This document shows positions 1 through 9,174 of a stretch of DNA of 64,000 nt, piece by piece; position 1 is the first letter of the stretch, and each line of letters opens with the position of its first letter. The translations under genes and the position numbers were made by a program. This DNA is from Paenibacillus sp. HW567. GTDB lineage: Bacteria > Bacillota > Bacilli > Paenibacillales > Paenibacillaceae. The notes under the pieces were generated by a model. The model was not told where the DNA came from. It was given only the letters and a program-made list of their open reading frames with translations, and did not search any database. Where the stretch lies: the NCBI RefSeq assembly GCF_000374185.1, contig NZ_KB910518.1, forward strand, positions 862,546-926,545. The letters run 5' to 3'.

Positions 1-3000
1 AAGCGGAAGCTGGGGGTTACGGGAACCCATCCAAACCTTCTGGTGGATAATATCATCAATATGATTCCGGCACGGACCTCCCAGGAATTCAACTTCAAGG
101 GACCCAGCATGGCGGTGGATACCGCCTGCTCCTCTTCCCTGGTCACGCTGCATCTGGCCGCAGCCTCCATCCGCAGGGGGGAATGCGAATCCGCCATTGC
201 GGGCGGCATTCATCTAATGCTGACGCCGACCTCCTATCAATACTTCAGCAGTGCCGAAGCCTTGTCTCCTACGGGCCGCAGCCGCGTGTTCGCGGCTGAT
301 GCGGATGGCTTCGTTCCGGGCGAAGGCGCCGGACTGGTGATGCTGAAACCGCTGGAGCAGGCGCTGCGAGACGGCAATCCGGTGCTGGCGGTGCTGAGGG
401 CCAGCGGAATCAATAATGACGGGCATTCCATCGGCGTAATGGCTCCGAATCCGGACGGGCAAAGGGAACTGATAGAATCCCTGTACATCCGGCACAATCT
501 CAGTCCGGCGGATGTGCAGTATGTGGAGGCTCACGGAACAGGTACCAAAATCGGCGATCCGAGCGAAGTCAGAGCACTGGACAGTGCCTTCAAGCGCTGG
601 GGGCTGCTGCGGCAATCCGTTGCCATTGGATCGGTGAAATCCAATATTGGCCATCTATTGGGAGCGGCGGGCATTGCAGGCTTCATCAAAGTGGTGATGG
701 CGCTGCAGAACAAGATCATGCCGCCGCAGATAAATGTCTCCGCTCCGAACCCGATGCTGAAATTTGAGAAGACGCCGTTCTATCTGCTTGGCGCAGCCCG
801 GGAGTGGTCGGTGGCAGAAGGAAAAGCCAGAAGAGCGGCGATCAATTCCTTTGGCTTCGGCGGCACAAACAGCCACATGGTGGTTGAAGAAGCGCCCGCA
901 CGGGCCTCGACAAGTGAGACGGAGCGGCCGGTGCGCGCCAAGCATGTTATCGGGCTGTCCGCGCAGACTGAGCCGGCGCTGCAACAGAAGATGCTGGAGC
1001 TTGCGGCTTTTCTGGAGCAGCATGGGGACTATCCGCTGGCAGATGTCTGCTACACCGAGAATGCTGCACGAACCGCATTGCCGCACCGCTTCCATGCCGT
1101 GACGGATTCGGTTCAGGATCTCATTACAAAGCTGCAAACCGGAGTGCCGGATTCTGCCCCGGTCTCCCATTCACCCGCAATAGCCCTGATGTTCACCGGA
1201 CAAGGCTCGCAATATGCGGGCATGGGCAGAGCGCTGTATGAAGGACTTCCTGCCTTCCGGAGAAATGTAGACGCCTGCTCCGCAGCGTTTGAGCCTTATC
1301 TGGACCTGAAGCTGACGGACCTGATCTATGGCGGGCATGCCGATGACGGACAGCTTGCCCAGACGCAGCTTACCCAACCGGCCGTCTTTACACTGGACTA
1401 TGCGTTCGGACGTCTGCTGCTGGATGCGGGCATCCAGCCCGCTTATATGCTGGGCCACAGCATCGGAGAATGGACCGCCGCATGCCTTGCGGGCATCGTC
1501 AGTCTTGCCGATGCGGCGAGACTGGTCGCCGCAAGAGGCAGGCTCATGGGCGGGCTTCCGGCTGCCGGAGCCATGGCTGCCATATTCACTTCAGGCAGCG
1601 CGCTCGAAGAGCTGCTGCAGCCTTTTGCCGGTTCCTTATGGGTTGCCGGGTATAACGTTACACATCAGGTGGTCTCCGGCAGCAGCGGGGCGGTTGAGGA
1701 ATTCCTCTCCGTACTCCAGACAAAGGGAATCGGGGCCAAACGGCTGAAGGTGTCCCAGGCCTTCCACACTCCGCTGATGACCCCGATGCTGGAGGCGTTC
1801 AGGAAGGAGCTGGAGGCCACTGTGTTCCATGCGCCGCTGATTCCGGTGATCTCCAATGTCACCGCCGGAGTGATCGAAGGTCCGCCTGCGCCGGAATACT
1901 GGCTGCGGCATATCCTGGAGGCTGTCCGCTTTGAACAGAGCCTTGCTTATGCGCTGGATCAGGAGGTCTCGGTTCTGATTGAATGCGGACCGGACGCTAT
2001 CCTATCCGGGATGGCAGGAGGGCTGCCGCACCCGCGCAAGCCGCAGGTGCTTCATGCCCTTAGCCGCAAAAAAGATCCGTGGGACACCTGGCTTGGCCTG
2101 CTCGGTGAGCTGCATTGCCTTGGCACCGGGCTGGACTGGGCGGCTGTGGAGCAAGGCAGTCTTTTCCTTAAAGTACCACTGCCGGTCTATCCTTTTGAGC
2201 ATACAATCTTTAAGCCCGATTTCGGAGACGTCTCCGGCCCGGACTCTGCTGTAAATGCAAGGAAGTGGCTCTATGAATGGAAATGGAGACCTGAACCGCT
2301 TGCGGAAGACAACAGCCTTGCAGCCGGGGCGGTGCTGGTATGGAAGGGGGAAACGGAGTTTGGCAAGGAACTGGAGCGCATGCTCGACACTGGGCGCAAT
2401 CCTGTCTTTTATGTAAGCCTCGGCAATGAACCGCACTATGACGGGGATCGGAGCTTCACTATACGGATGGATAGGGAAGAGGATTACAGCGCCATGCTGC
2501 GCCAGTTGCCGTGCGCTGTCTCCACCGTAATTCATATGTCCAACTACGCGCGGGAGAAGCTGGTGGCCCCGGCGCTTTTAACGGACATAAGGGCGGTGAA
2601 CGATGGAATATGGAGCCTTTATTTCCTCGGCCAGATTCTGGTGCTGCAGGGTCTGAGCAATGTGCGGCTGGTCATTGTGACGAATAAGGCATTCAGGCTG
2701 GAGGGAGATCTGGAAGCAGGCCATCCGGCTCAGGCGGCAGCGGCTGCGGTGGGCCAGGTCATGGATTTGGAGCATGAAGGGATTCATGTCTCGGTGCTGG
2801 ATATGAACAAGGAGGACTATCCTTCAGGCCACGAATTTGCCGCTGCCCTGCACGCTGCCCTGATGCTGAGGGCAAACGGGGAATCTGTCACTGCGATCCG
2901 CAGCGGTACCGCGTATTCCCGGAGCCTGGAACAGATGCCGGAGCAGGCCGCCGGGGATGTGTATGAACCGTGCAGCGGTGAGACCTACCTGATTACCGGC

Positions 3001-6000
3001 GGCACAGGGCTTGTCGGCAGCCGGATTGCCGAAGCGCTTGCCCGGCAGGCGCAGATCAATCTGGTGATTACCGGCCGCAAGCCGGTTCCAGCCAACCCTG
3101 AGCTTCTTCTAGAGCTGGAGAAGCTGGGGGCGCAGGTGATGTATGCGGCAGTGGATGTCACCAGCCGTGCGCAAATGGAGGAATTGCTGACCCGCATTCA
3201 TGACGTCTACGGACCGCTGCATGGTGTTATTCATGCGGCCGGGCAGATGGAATATGCCCCGCATAAGCTGCTGACCCGCAGCCAGGACGAGATCAAGCAG
3301 GTGCTCGCTCCGAAGTGGCAAGGCACGATTATTGCGGATCTTGTTACCCGGCAGGAGCCGCTGCGTTTTTTTGCCGCCTTGTCCTCCATCTCGGCTTCCC
3401 GCAAAGCCTGGGCTTCCGGACTTGGGGATTATGCCGCGGCGAACGCGTTCTTGAACGGCTATTGCATTTACCGTGGAGGGGACAATGCGCCGGGGCGTTC
3501 CTTATCTATTAACTACTCGCTCTGGAAGGATACGGGAGAAGGAACGGATTTCGGCAAGCTGGTGGAGCTCTCCCTTAAGGGACAAGGCTTGCAGCCGCTT
3601 GACCATGAAGCAGCAGCGGCTGCTTTTCTGAGAGCCTTGTCCTCTGCCGGGTCTGATATTGTTCATGTGCTCAATCTGGCGGAGCCGAAGGCGCAACAGA
3701 GATATTCCGCACTTCCTCCCAGGCAGCAGGAGCCTGCGCGGGTGGCGGAACGACCGTTTGTCTATCGCTCCGCGAGAGAAATCAGAGATATTGTCTACCT
3801 GGCTATCGGTGAGGAATTGCGGATATCCATCCGTCAACTGGAAACGGGCAAGAATTTCACGGAGCTGGGGCTGGATTCGGTTGGCGCGATGCGGGTGGTT
3901 GCCGACATTGGCGGCAAACTGGATGCCGAGCTGTACCCGACCCTGATTTTTGAATATCAGACGCCGGAAGCCCTGGCCTCGCATATTGCGGAGCTGTTGA
4001 CGGAGGAATCAGCGGCTTATGCCGCTACAGCTCTGGAAACAGCGGGCACAACTGCTGCACCCGGCCCGGAAGAGCGGCAGGACATCGCCATCATCGGCAT
4101 GGGGCTGCGCATACCGGGGGCGAACAGCCTGGAGGAATACTGGGACCTGCTGTACAGCGGCAGAAGCGCCATCCGTGAAGCGTCTCCCGGCAGATGGTCG
4201 GCTGACAAGCACGTGAACACGGATGCTGGCGTGCTTCACACCTCTTATACCGGCAAAGGCGGGTTCATCGACGCCCCGTATGATTTTGACCCGCTGTTTT
4301 TCGGCATGTCGCCCAAGGAGGCGGAGTCTACAGATCCGCAGCAGAGAATTTTCCTGCAGATTTGCTGGGAGGCCTTGCAGCAGGCGGGATACGGCGGAAA
4401 ATACCGCACCCGCAGAATAGGGGTGTTCGCAGGCTGTGAGCAGAACACCTACATGGAGCATTTCGCCAATTACCGTTCCTTTATGCTGATTAAGGAACGA
4501 TTGCTGGACAGTCCGGCCTTCAGCGGGATGCAGCCTGCGGAGCGTAAGGAGATTCTCGCCCGGATCTCCGGTGTGCTGGAGCCTGCACGGCTGGTCGCCG
4601 ATGTGGTTGCAGGGAACGGCCTGAATGAAGTGGCGGCGCGGGTCAGCCATTGCCTCAACCTGAGCGGGCCGAGCCTGATCGTGAATTCCGCCTGCTCCTC
4701 ATCCCTGGTCGCCATCCATATGGCCTGTGAGAGTCTGCGGACCGGACAGTCGGAAATGGCGCTTGCCGGAGGGGTGAATCTGAATCTTAGCCCGACGCCG
4801 TTTGTGTCTCTGAGCCGGGTAACCGCGCTGTCTCCAACAGGGGAGTGCTATCCGTTTGACCAGCGGGCGAACGGAATGGTTCTGGGGGAAGGGGCAGGCG
4901 CTGTACTCCTGAAGCCGCTTCATGCCGCCCTGCGGGACGGCGATCCTATTCACGCGGTGATCAAAGGCTCGGCGGTCAACAATGACGGGCGTTCCCAGGG
5001 AATCACTGCTCCCCGGCCACAGGGGCAGGCCGAGGTGATCCGCGAAGCGTTTGTGCGGACCGGCATTCATCCGGAGACGGTATCCTATATCGAGACACAT
5101 GGCACAGCCACACCGCTGGGCGATCCGATTGAGATTGAAGGCATGACACGGGCGTTCAGCAGCTTTACGGACAAGAAGCAGTTTTGCGGCATCGGCTCCG
5201 TGAAATCTTCTGTCGGGCATATGTTATCCGCCGCTGGGGTGACCAGTCTGATTAAGGTAGTGCTGTCTCTGAAGCATCAGATTCTCCCGCATACGGTAAA
5301 TTACGAGCAGCCTAATCCTAATATTGATTTCGAGCATTCCCCTTTTTATGTCGTCGATAAGCACCCCCGGCAGTGGGAAGCCGCCGGAGCCGCTCCGCTG
5401 CGGGCCAGCGTGAACGCCTTCGGATTTGGCGGAACCAATGCCCACGTTATTCTGGAGCAGGCGCCGCCGGAGCCGGTTGTTCTCCCTGATTCGCTGCAGC
5501 CTGCCCCGCAGCTTCTGCTGCTTACGGGCAGAAACGAATCTGGACTCAGACAGGTTGCCGGCAGGCTCCGCGCCTACCTTGCGGATAATCAAGAGCTTAG
5601 CGCTGCTGCCGTCTGCCGCGCAATGAACCGTTCGCAGAAGGAATTGCCGGTTAAGGCAGCGGCTGTCGTAACCTCCAGGGAGCATCTGGCCGGCATTCTC
5701 TCGGCTGTTGAAGACGGCGGGAGCATGGCCGGGCTCCTCAGAGGCCGGGCTAATCCGAACCGAACGGCTCCGGTCCAATGGGTGCTTGACGGCGGAAAGG
5801 CCCTGAGCGGCCAGGAATTGGATGCTGCCAGCGCACGGTTCCCTGGCTTCGGCCTGGCTTACCGGGAGGTCATGGAGGCAGCGGGTGGAGCAAGCCGGCA
5901 GATTGAATGCCTGGCCAGCCAGTTTGCGCTGGGCAAGCTGCTTCTTGATATGGGCATCCGTCCTTCAGCTATACTGGCCGAAGGGGCCGGCATTCTGGCC

Positions 6001-6564
6001 GCTCTGATGCTTACGGGACGAATTACGCTGACCCAGGCGGTTCTGTTCATTCAGGACGGACGGGAGCCGGCAAGAGATTCTTCGCCTATCCCTGAAGGGC
6101 TTGTGAAGTGTGCGGTGGTCATTCCTTCAGGAACCGTTGATCAGCAGCTCATGGATGGTCTTTGGCCGCTGATCGCAGAGTCCATGCCGAACGGTCTGGC
6201 ACTCACAGACTATGAACGTTCATTGGAAGCGGGCGATACGCTGCTGATCTGCGGCAGCCTTAGCCGCCGGGACAGCATGTCCCTTGCGGGCATCCGGGGA
6301 GTGTCTGCCGTCTGCCTGCCGCTTGAGCATGACCCTGTGGAGAATTTGCTGCGGGCAATGGCAGAGCTGTATGTGCTGGGTGTGCCGTTTGATCCCGCAG
6401 GACTGTCAGTTCCAGGCGGGCGAACCCTGACCCTGCCGACGTATCCCTTTGAATATGCGGCGTATAAGGCGTCGTTCGAGGATGAACTTCTGCTGCCTCA
6501 AGCATCAGGGACTCCTTACGTTGAGCCGAATACCAGAAAAGGACTCAAAAAAGTAGAGGTATAA
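1..6564 (+). CDS. Modular type I polyketide synthase, C-terminal part (5' end outside window)
   Basis: The reading frame is already open at base 1; the first in-window start-like codon (GTG at 43) lies inside a ketosynthase, so this is the 3' part of a larger gene. Domains in order: KS (to about 890, active-site Cys codon at 127 in DTACSSS, then VEAHGTGT and KSNIGH), AT (about 1180-2200, GHSIGE with Ser codon at 1459; QAFH suggests malonyl-CoA), KR (about 2980-3700, TGGTGLVG cofactor loop and a Ser/Tyr/Asn catalytic set around SSISAS and DYAAAN), ACP (phosphopantetheine Ser codon at 3877 in GLDS), and a second KS (about 4080-5460, Cys codon at 4693, ETHGTATPLGD, KSSVGH). The last ~1 kb resembles an AT but lacks both the GQGSQ and GHSxG motifs. 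There is no terminal ACP or thioesterase. The stop is 12 bp before the next gene. The product is unknown. Confidence 0.95.
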   Translation, partial: KRKLGVTGTHPNLLVDNIINMIPARTSQEFNFKGPSMAVDTACSSSLVTLHLAAASIRRGECESAIAGGIHLMLTPTSYQYFSSAEALSPTGRSRVFAADADGFVPGEGAGLVMLKPLEQALRDGNPVLAVLRASGINNDGHSIGVMAPNPDGQRELIESLYIRHNLSPADVQYVEAHGTGTKIGDPSEVRALDSAFKRWGLLRQSVAIGSVKSNIGHLLGAAGIAGFIKVVMALQNKIMPPQINVSAPNPMLKFEKTPFYLLGAAREWSVAEGKARRAAINSFGFGGTNSHMVVEEAPARASTSETERPVRAKHVIGLSAQTEPALQQKMLELAAFLEQHGDYPLADVCYTENAARTALPHRFHAVTDSVQDLITKLQTGVPDSAPVSHSPAIALMFTGQGSQYAGMGRALYEGLPAFRRNVDACSAAFEPYLDLKLTDLIYGGHADDGQLAQTQLTQPAVFTLDYAFGRLLLDAGIQPAYMLGHSIGEWTAACLAGIVSLADAARLVAARGRLMGGLPAAGAMAAIFTSGSALEELLQPFAGSLWVAGYNVTHQVVSGSSGAVEEFLSVLQTKGIGAKRLKVSQAFHTPLMTPMLEAFRKELEATVFHAPLIPVISNVTAGVIEGPPAPEYWLRHILEAVRFEQSLAYALDQEVSVLIECGPDAILSGMAGGLPHPRKPQVLHALSRKKDPWDTWLGLLGELHCLGTGLDWAAVEQGSLFLKVPLPVYPFEHTIFKPDFGDVSGPDSAVNARKWLYEWKWRPEPLAEDNSLAAGAVLVWKGETEFGKELERMLDTGRNPVFYVSLGNEPHYDGDRSFTIRMDREEDYSAMLRQLPCAVSTVIHMSNYAREKLVAPALLTDIRAVNDGIWSLYFLGQILVLQGLSNVRLVIVTNKAFRLEGDLEAGHPAQAAAAAVGQVMDLEHEGIHVSVLDMNKEDYPSGHEFAAALHAALMLRANGESVTAIRSGTAYSRSLEQMPEQAAGDVYEPCSGETYLITGGTGLVGSRIAEALARQAQINLVITGRKPVPANPELLLELEKLGAQVMYAAVDVTSRAQMEELLTRIHDVYGPLHGVIHAAGQMEYAPHKLLTRSQDEIKQVLAPKWQGTIIADLVTRQEPLRFFAALSSISASRKAWASGLGDYAAANAFLNGYCIYRGGDNAPGRSLSINYSLWKDTGEGTDFGKLVELSLKGQGLQPLDHEAAAAAFLRALSSAGSDIVHVLNLAEPKAQQRYSALPPRQQEPARVAERPFVYRSAREIRDIVYLAIGEELRISIRQLETGKNFTELGLDSVGAMRVVADIGGKLDAELYPTLIFEYQTPEALASHIAELLTEESAAYAATALETAGTTAAPGPEERQDIAIIGMGLRIPGANSLEEYWDLLYSGRSAIREASPGRWSADKHVNTDAGVLHTSYTGKGGFIDAPYDFDPLFFGMSPKEAESTDPQQRIFLQICWEALQQAGYGGKYRTRRIGVFAGCEQNTYMEHFANYRSFMLIKERLLDSPAFSGMQPAERKEILARISGVLEPARLVADVVAGNGLNEVAARVSHCLNLSGPSLIVNSACSSSLVAIHMACESLRTGQSEMALAGGVNLNLSPTPFVSLSRVTALSPTGECYPFDQRANGMVLGEGAGAVLLKPLHAALRDGDPIHAVIKGSAVNNDGRSQGITAPRPQGQAEVIREAFVRTGIHPETVSYIETHGTATPLGDPIEIEGMTRAFSSFTDKKQFCGIGSVKSSVGHMLSAAGVTSLIKVVLSLKHQILPHTVNYEQPNPNIDFEHSPFYVVDKHPRQWEAAGAAPLRASVNAFGFGGTNAHVILEQAPPEPVVLPDSLQPAPQLLLLTGRNESGLRQVAGRLRAYLADNQELSAAAVCRAMNRSQKELPVKAAAVVTSREHLAGILSAVEDGGSMAGLLRGRANPNRTAPVQWVLDGGKALSGQELDAASARFPGFGLAYREVMEAAGGASRQIECLASQFALGKLLLDMGIRPSAILAEGAGILAALMLTGRITLTQAVLFIQDGREPARDSSPIPEGLVKCAVVIPSGTVDQQLMDGLWPLIAESMPNGLALTDYERSLEAGDTLLICGSLSRRDSMSLAGIRGVSAVCLPLEHDPVENLLRAMAELYVLGVPFDPAGLSVPGGRTLTLPTYPFEYAAYKASFEDELLLPQASGTPYVEPNTRKGLKKVEV

Positions 6565-6575
6565 AGGAGAGGGCC

Positions 6576-7766
6576 ATGAGCAAGCGCGCCAAAATATCTG
6601 TGATCATACTATCATCGGTTATTATTGTGCTCATCCTGCTTGCCGGAACGGTATTCACGGCGAGCGGCGTATTTAAGAAAGCCAAGTACCTGGATCCCTG
6701 GAAACGTGATTACGTGGACCAATTCGAGGATCCGAGAGTGAAGCTGGCTGCTTATGGCCTACTTGCTCCGAACGGACACAATTTGCAGCCCTGGAGGATT
6801 CGTCTAGACAAGCAAAATCCGCTAAAGTTCTCTTTGTACACGGACAATACACGTCTCGCGCCGGCATCCGATCCGCTGGCCCGGCAAACCATGATTTCCC
6901 AGGGCACCTTTCTGGAATATATGAGGGTTGCCGGAGAACAGTTGGGCTATCGGGCGGCATTCAGGCTTTTTCCGGAAGGGGAATATGATGAGCAGCAGCT
7001 TAGCGGGAGTATGGACCGGAAGCCTGTAGCGGAAATAACGCTGTCCAAGGCACAGCCTGCGGCTAATCCGTTGTTTGATTATATGTTTTTGCCGGATACG
7101 AACCGGATGGCCTATAAGCCCGGTCCGTTGACAACGGAGCAGCGCCAGCGTCTGGAGCAGACTAATGCGGATGAGGATTTGAAGTTAACCTTCATGGAGG
7201 GTTCGGCGGACATCAAGAAGCTGGGAGAATACGGTATAGAGGGTACAGACATCGAAACCGGACTTAAGCGCATGAATGATGAGTCCGCTAATATTTTCCG
7301 TTCGAATGAGAGCCAGAAGAACAAATACCGGTACGGTTTTTCGTTTGAGGGGCAAGGAACCACGGGCGTGAAAAAGCATCTGCTCCAAGGCATGATTACA
7401 ATCGTCCCATTCTTTAATAATGAGGAAGCTTCAACGAAGCTCGCCGTAGATGCGGCCCGGACGGCAGCCGAACATTCCCCGGCATATGCACTGATTCTCA
7501 GTAAGGACAACAGCCGCACCAGCCAGGTAAAAGCAGGCATGCTCTACAGCCGGCTCGTTCTCGCCGGACATGAGCAGGGGCTGGTAATGCAGCCGTTGAG
7601 CCAGGTGCTGGAGGAGTACCCGGAGATGAAGACGCCGTATACCCGAATCCATCAGGAGTATGCTCCGGGTGGTGAGACGATCCAATTTCTGATCCGTCTG
7701 GGCCAGCCGACGCAGGATACGCCGCTGAGCATGAGAAGGGAGGTTAACGACCTGATTGCAGATTGA
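6576..7766 (+). CDS. Membrane-anchored nitroreductase-like (Acg-family) protein
   Basis: A 396-residue protein with a hydrophobic N-terminal segment (about residues 8-29) that should anchor it in the membrane or act as a signal. The rest resembles FMN-binding nitroreductase relatives of the Acg type: an early APNGHNLQPW motif (the SxHNxQPW-like flavin motif), then YTDNTRLAPASDP, and late segments where one expects the second flavin-contacting region. The family usually binds flavin; some members sequester it rather than catalyse reduction. The start ATG follows AAGGAGAGG at a good distance, 12 bp after the polyketide synthase stop, so the two are probably cotranscribed. A tailoring redox role on the polyketide is inference. 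Confidence 0.7.
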   Translation: MSKRAKISVIILSSVIIVLILLAGTVFTASGVFKKAKYLDPWKRDYVDQFEDPRVKLAAYGLLAPNGHNLQPWRIRLDKQNPLKFSLYTDNTRLAPASDPLARQTMISQGTFLEYMRVAGEQLGYRAAFRLFPEGEYDEQQLSGSMDRKPVAEITLSKAQPAANPLFDYMFLPDTNRMAYKPGPLTTEQRQRLEQTNADEDLKLTFMEGSADIKKLGEYGIEGTDIETGLKRMNDESANIFRSNESQKNKYRYGFSFEGQGTTGVKKHLLQGMITIVPFFNNEEASTKLAVDAARTAAEHSPAYALILSKDNSRTSQVKAGMLYSRLVLAGHEQGLVMQPLSQVLEEYPEMKTPYTRIHQEYAPGGETIQFLIRLGQPTQDTPLSMRREVNDLIAD

Positions 7767-7820
7767 GCTAGACATACAGGGGGGCTTATGTACAATAATT
7801 ATTAAATATGAAATTACTTA

Positions 7821-7848
7821 CCCTGCCGGCATTGGCGGGGGATTTTTT
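7821..7848 (+). terminator. Rho-independent terminator of the polyketide operon
   Basis: CCCTGCC and GGCGGGG arms (one wobble pair) around a short loop are followed by a run of six T. It lies 55 bp after the nitroreductase-like gene and closes the polyketide operon. Confidence 0.7.
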
Positions 7849-7905
7849 ACATAGGGGATGATTCTTATGGGCAAATGCCTGCTGTGCTGCCGAAATGGAC
7901 ATCGC

Positions 7906-7936
7906 TTGGTATGCTTGTAATCCAAACTTCTATAAT
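7906..7936 (+). promoter_or_regulatory. Candidate sigma-A promoter for the hydrolase gene
   Basis: A perfect TATAAT at 7931-7936 has TTGGTA 19 bp upstream. The spacing is slightly long and the -35 match is partial, so this is tentative. It sits after the terminator and about 77 bp before the start of the hydrolase gene. Confidence 0.35.
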
Positions 7937-8012
7937 TTCCGCATATCGTTCTAAAAAAATCTGCATGGAAATCCGTTATCTTGAACTTATAGGAGATTAA
8001 AAAGGAGGATGC

Positions 8013-9047
8013 ATGAAGATGTGGAAAGGGGATTCATTTTTAAAAGAGTTATATGAACAGACCGCTAGTAGGAGGGCCTTGGAGAATGAGGGTAGGGCAC
8101 CGGACGAACGCAAGCAGCGTATGAAGGAACGGCTGGAATCGTCGCTTGGCGAATTCAACTTGACCGGGCAAGGGCAAGTTCAGCCCAAATTGCTGGAGCG
8201 TATCGAATTTGCGGACTATACCCGCGAGCGGGTCGAGTTATCCATTGTGGAGGGATTATCGTTCGGTGCGTATCTCCTGATTCCCAAAGGAGTGCCGGGC
8301 AAGCTGCCGGGGGTGATCGCAGTTCATGGACACGGGTACGGCAGCCGTCAGATTTGCGGCATGCTTGCAGACGGAACGCCTGATCCCGGCCATACGGATA
8401 TTTATCGTCACTTCGCACTTGAGCTGGTCCGGCTGGGAATGGTGGTTATTGCGCCGGACGTGATCGGCTTTGGCGAGCGGGCGTTGCAGAGCGATCTGGA
8501 CGCGGACCCGGAGTCGCCCAGCTCCTGTTATATGATGTCGGCGCAACTGCTGATGATGGGCAAGACGTTGACCGGTCTGCGGGTGGCCGAGATGCGGGGC
8601 GCGCTGGATTATTTTGCGGGCCGTGAAGAGGTTGATCCAAGCCGCATCGGGATTGCCGGCTTCTCCGGCGGATCGCTGATCGCGTATGTTACGGCTGTGC
8701 TGGACGAGCGGATTCGCGCAGTGAATCTGATCGGCTTTCCGAATACATTCAAAGACAGCATCATGGCCGTCCACCATTGTGTCTGCAACTATACGCCAGG
8801 CATTCTCGAAATCGGCGAACTGCCGGAGCTGATCGGCCTGATCGCGCCGCGGCCGCTGTTTCTGGAATCGGGCGACCGTGACCCGATTTTTCCGAAGAGG
8901 GGCTTTGAGCTGGCCGCGGAGGAGCTGCGCGCGATTTACCGGGACGCCGGAGCAGAGGACCGCTTCGGTTGGGATTTGTTCCCCGGTGTGCATGAGGTCA
9001 GCGGGCGGCGTTCCTTCGGCTGGCTGAAGCAGATGCTCCAGTCATAA
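8013..9047 (+). CDS. Alpha/beta hydrolase, dienelactone-hydrolase or acetyl-esterase-like
   Basis: A 344-residue cytoplasmic protein with no signal peptide. It has the alpha/beta hydrolase layout: HGHGYGS forms the oxyanion region, GFSGGS carries the nucleophile Ser218, SGDRDPIF supplies Asp288 and GVHEVSG supplies His327, in the order expected for a catalytic triad. The size and the insertion after the first strand resemble dienelactone hydrolase/acetyl-xylan-esterase relatives. AAAGGAGGA sits just before the ATG. It leads into a sensor-kinase and transporter region, so removal of ester groups (acetyl or methyl) from imported oligosaccharides is a reasonable inference; the substrate is not visible. 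Confidence 0.8.
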   Translation: MKMWKGDSFLKELYEQTASRRALENEGRAPDERKQRMKERLESSLGEFNLTGQGQVQPKLLERIEFADYTRERVELSIVEGLSFGAYLLIPKGVPGKLPGVIAVHGHGYGSRQICGMLADGTPDPGHTDIYRHFALELVRLGMVVIAPDVIGFGERALQSDLDADPESPSSCYMMSAQLLMMGKTLTGLRVAEMRGALDYFAGREEVDPSRIGIAGFSGGSLIAYVTAVLDERIRAVNLIGFPNTFKDSIMAVHHCVCNYTPGILEIGELPELIGLIAPRPLFLESGDRDPIFPKRGFELAAEELRAIYRDAGAEDRFGWDLFPGVHEVSGRRSFGWLKQMLQS

Positions 9048-9174
9048 ATTGAATTTCCTGAAAAAGGAAGTGTCAATATATTGGAAACGTGCTAAGTTGA
9101 AGAGGAGAGAATACCTGGGCCGCCCTGCGGCCTTGTCAATATAATCTTTAAGCAAGCGGTGAGGTGACTGGAAA

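Noticed and set aside
9071..9146. Direct repeat GTCAATATA (at 9072 and 9135) and TATAAT at 9140 before the regulator as operator or promoter
   Set aside because: The repeat is short and AT-rich and no -35 element sits at a suitable distance from TATAAT.
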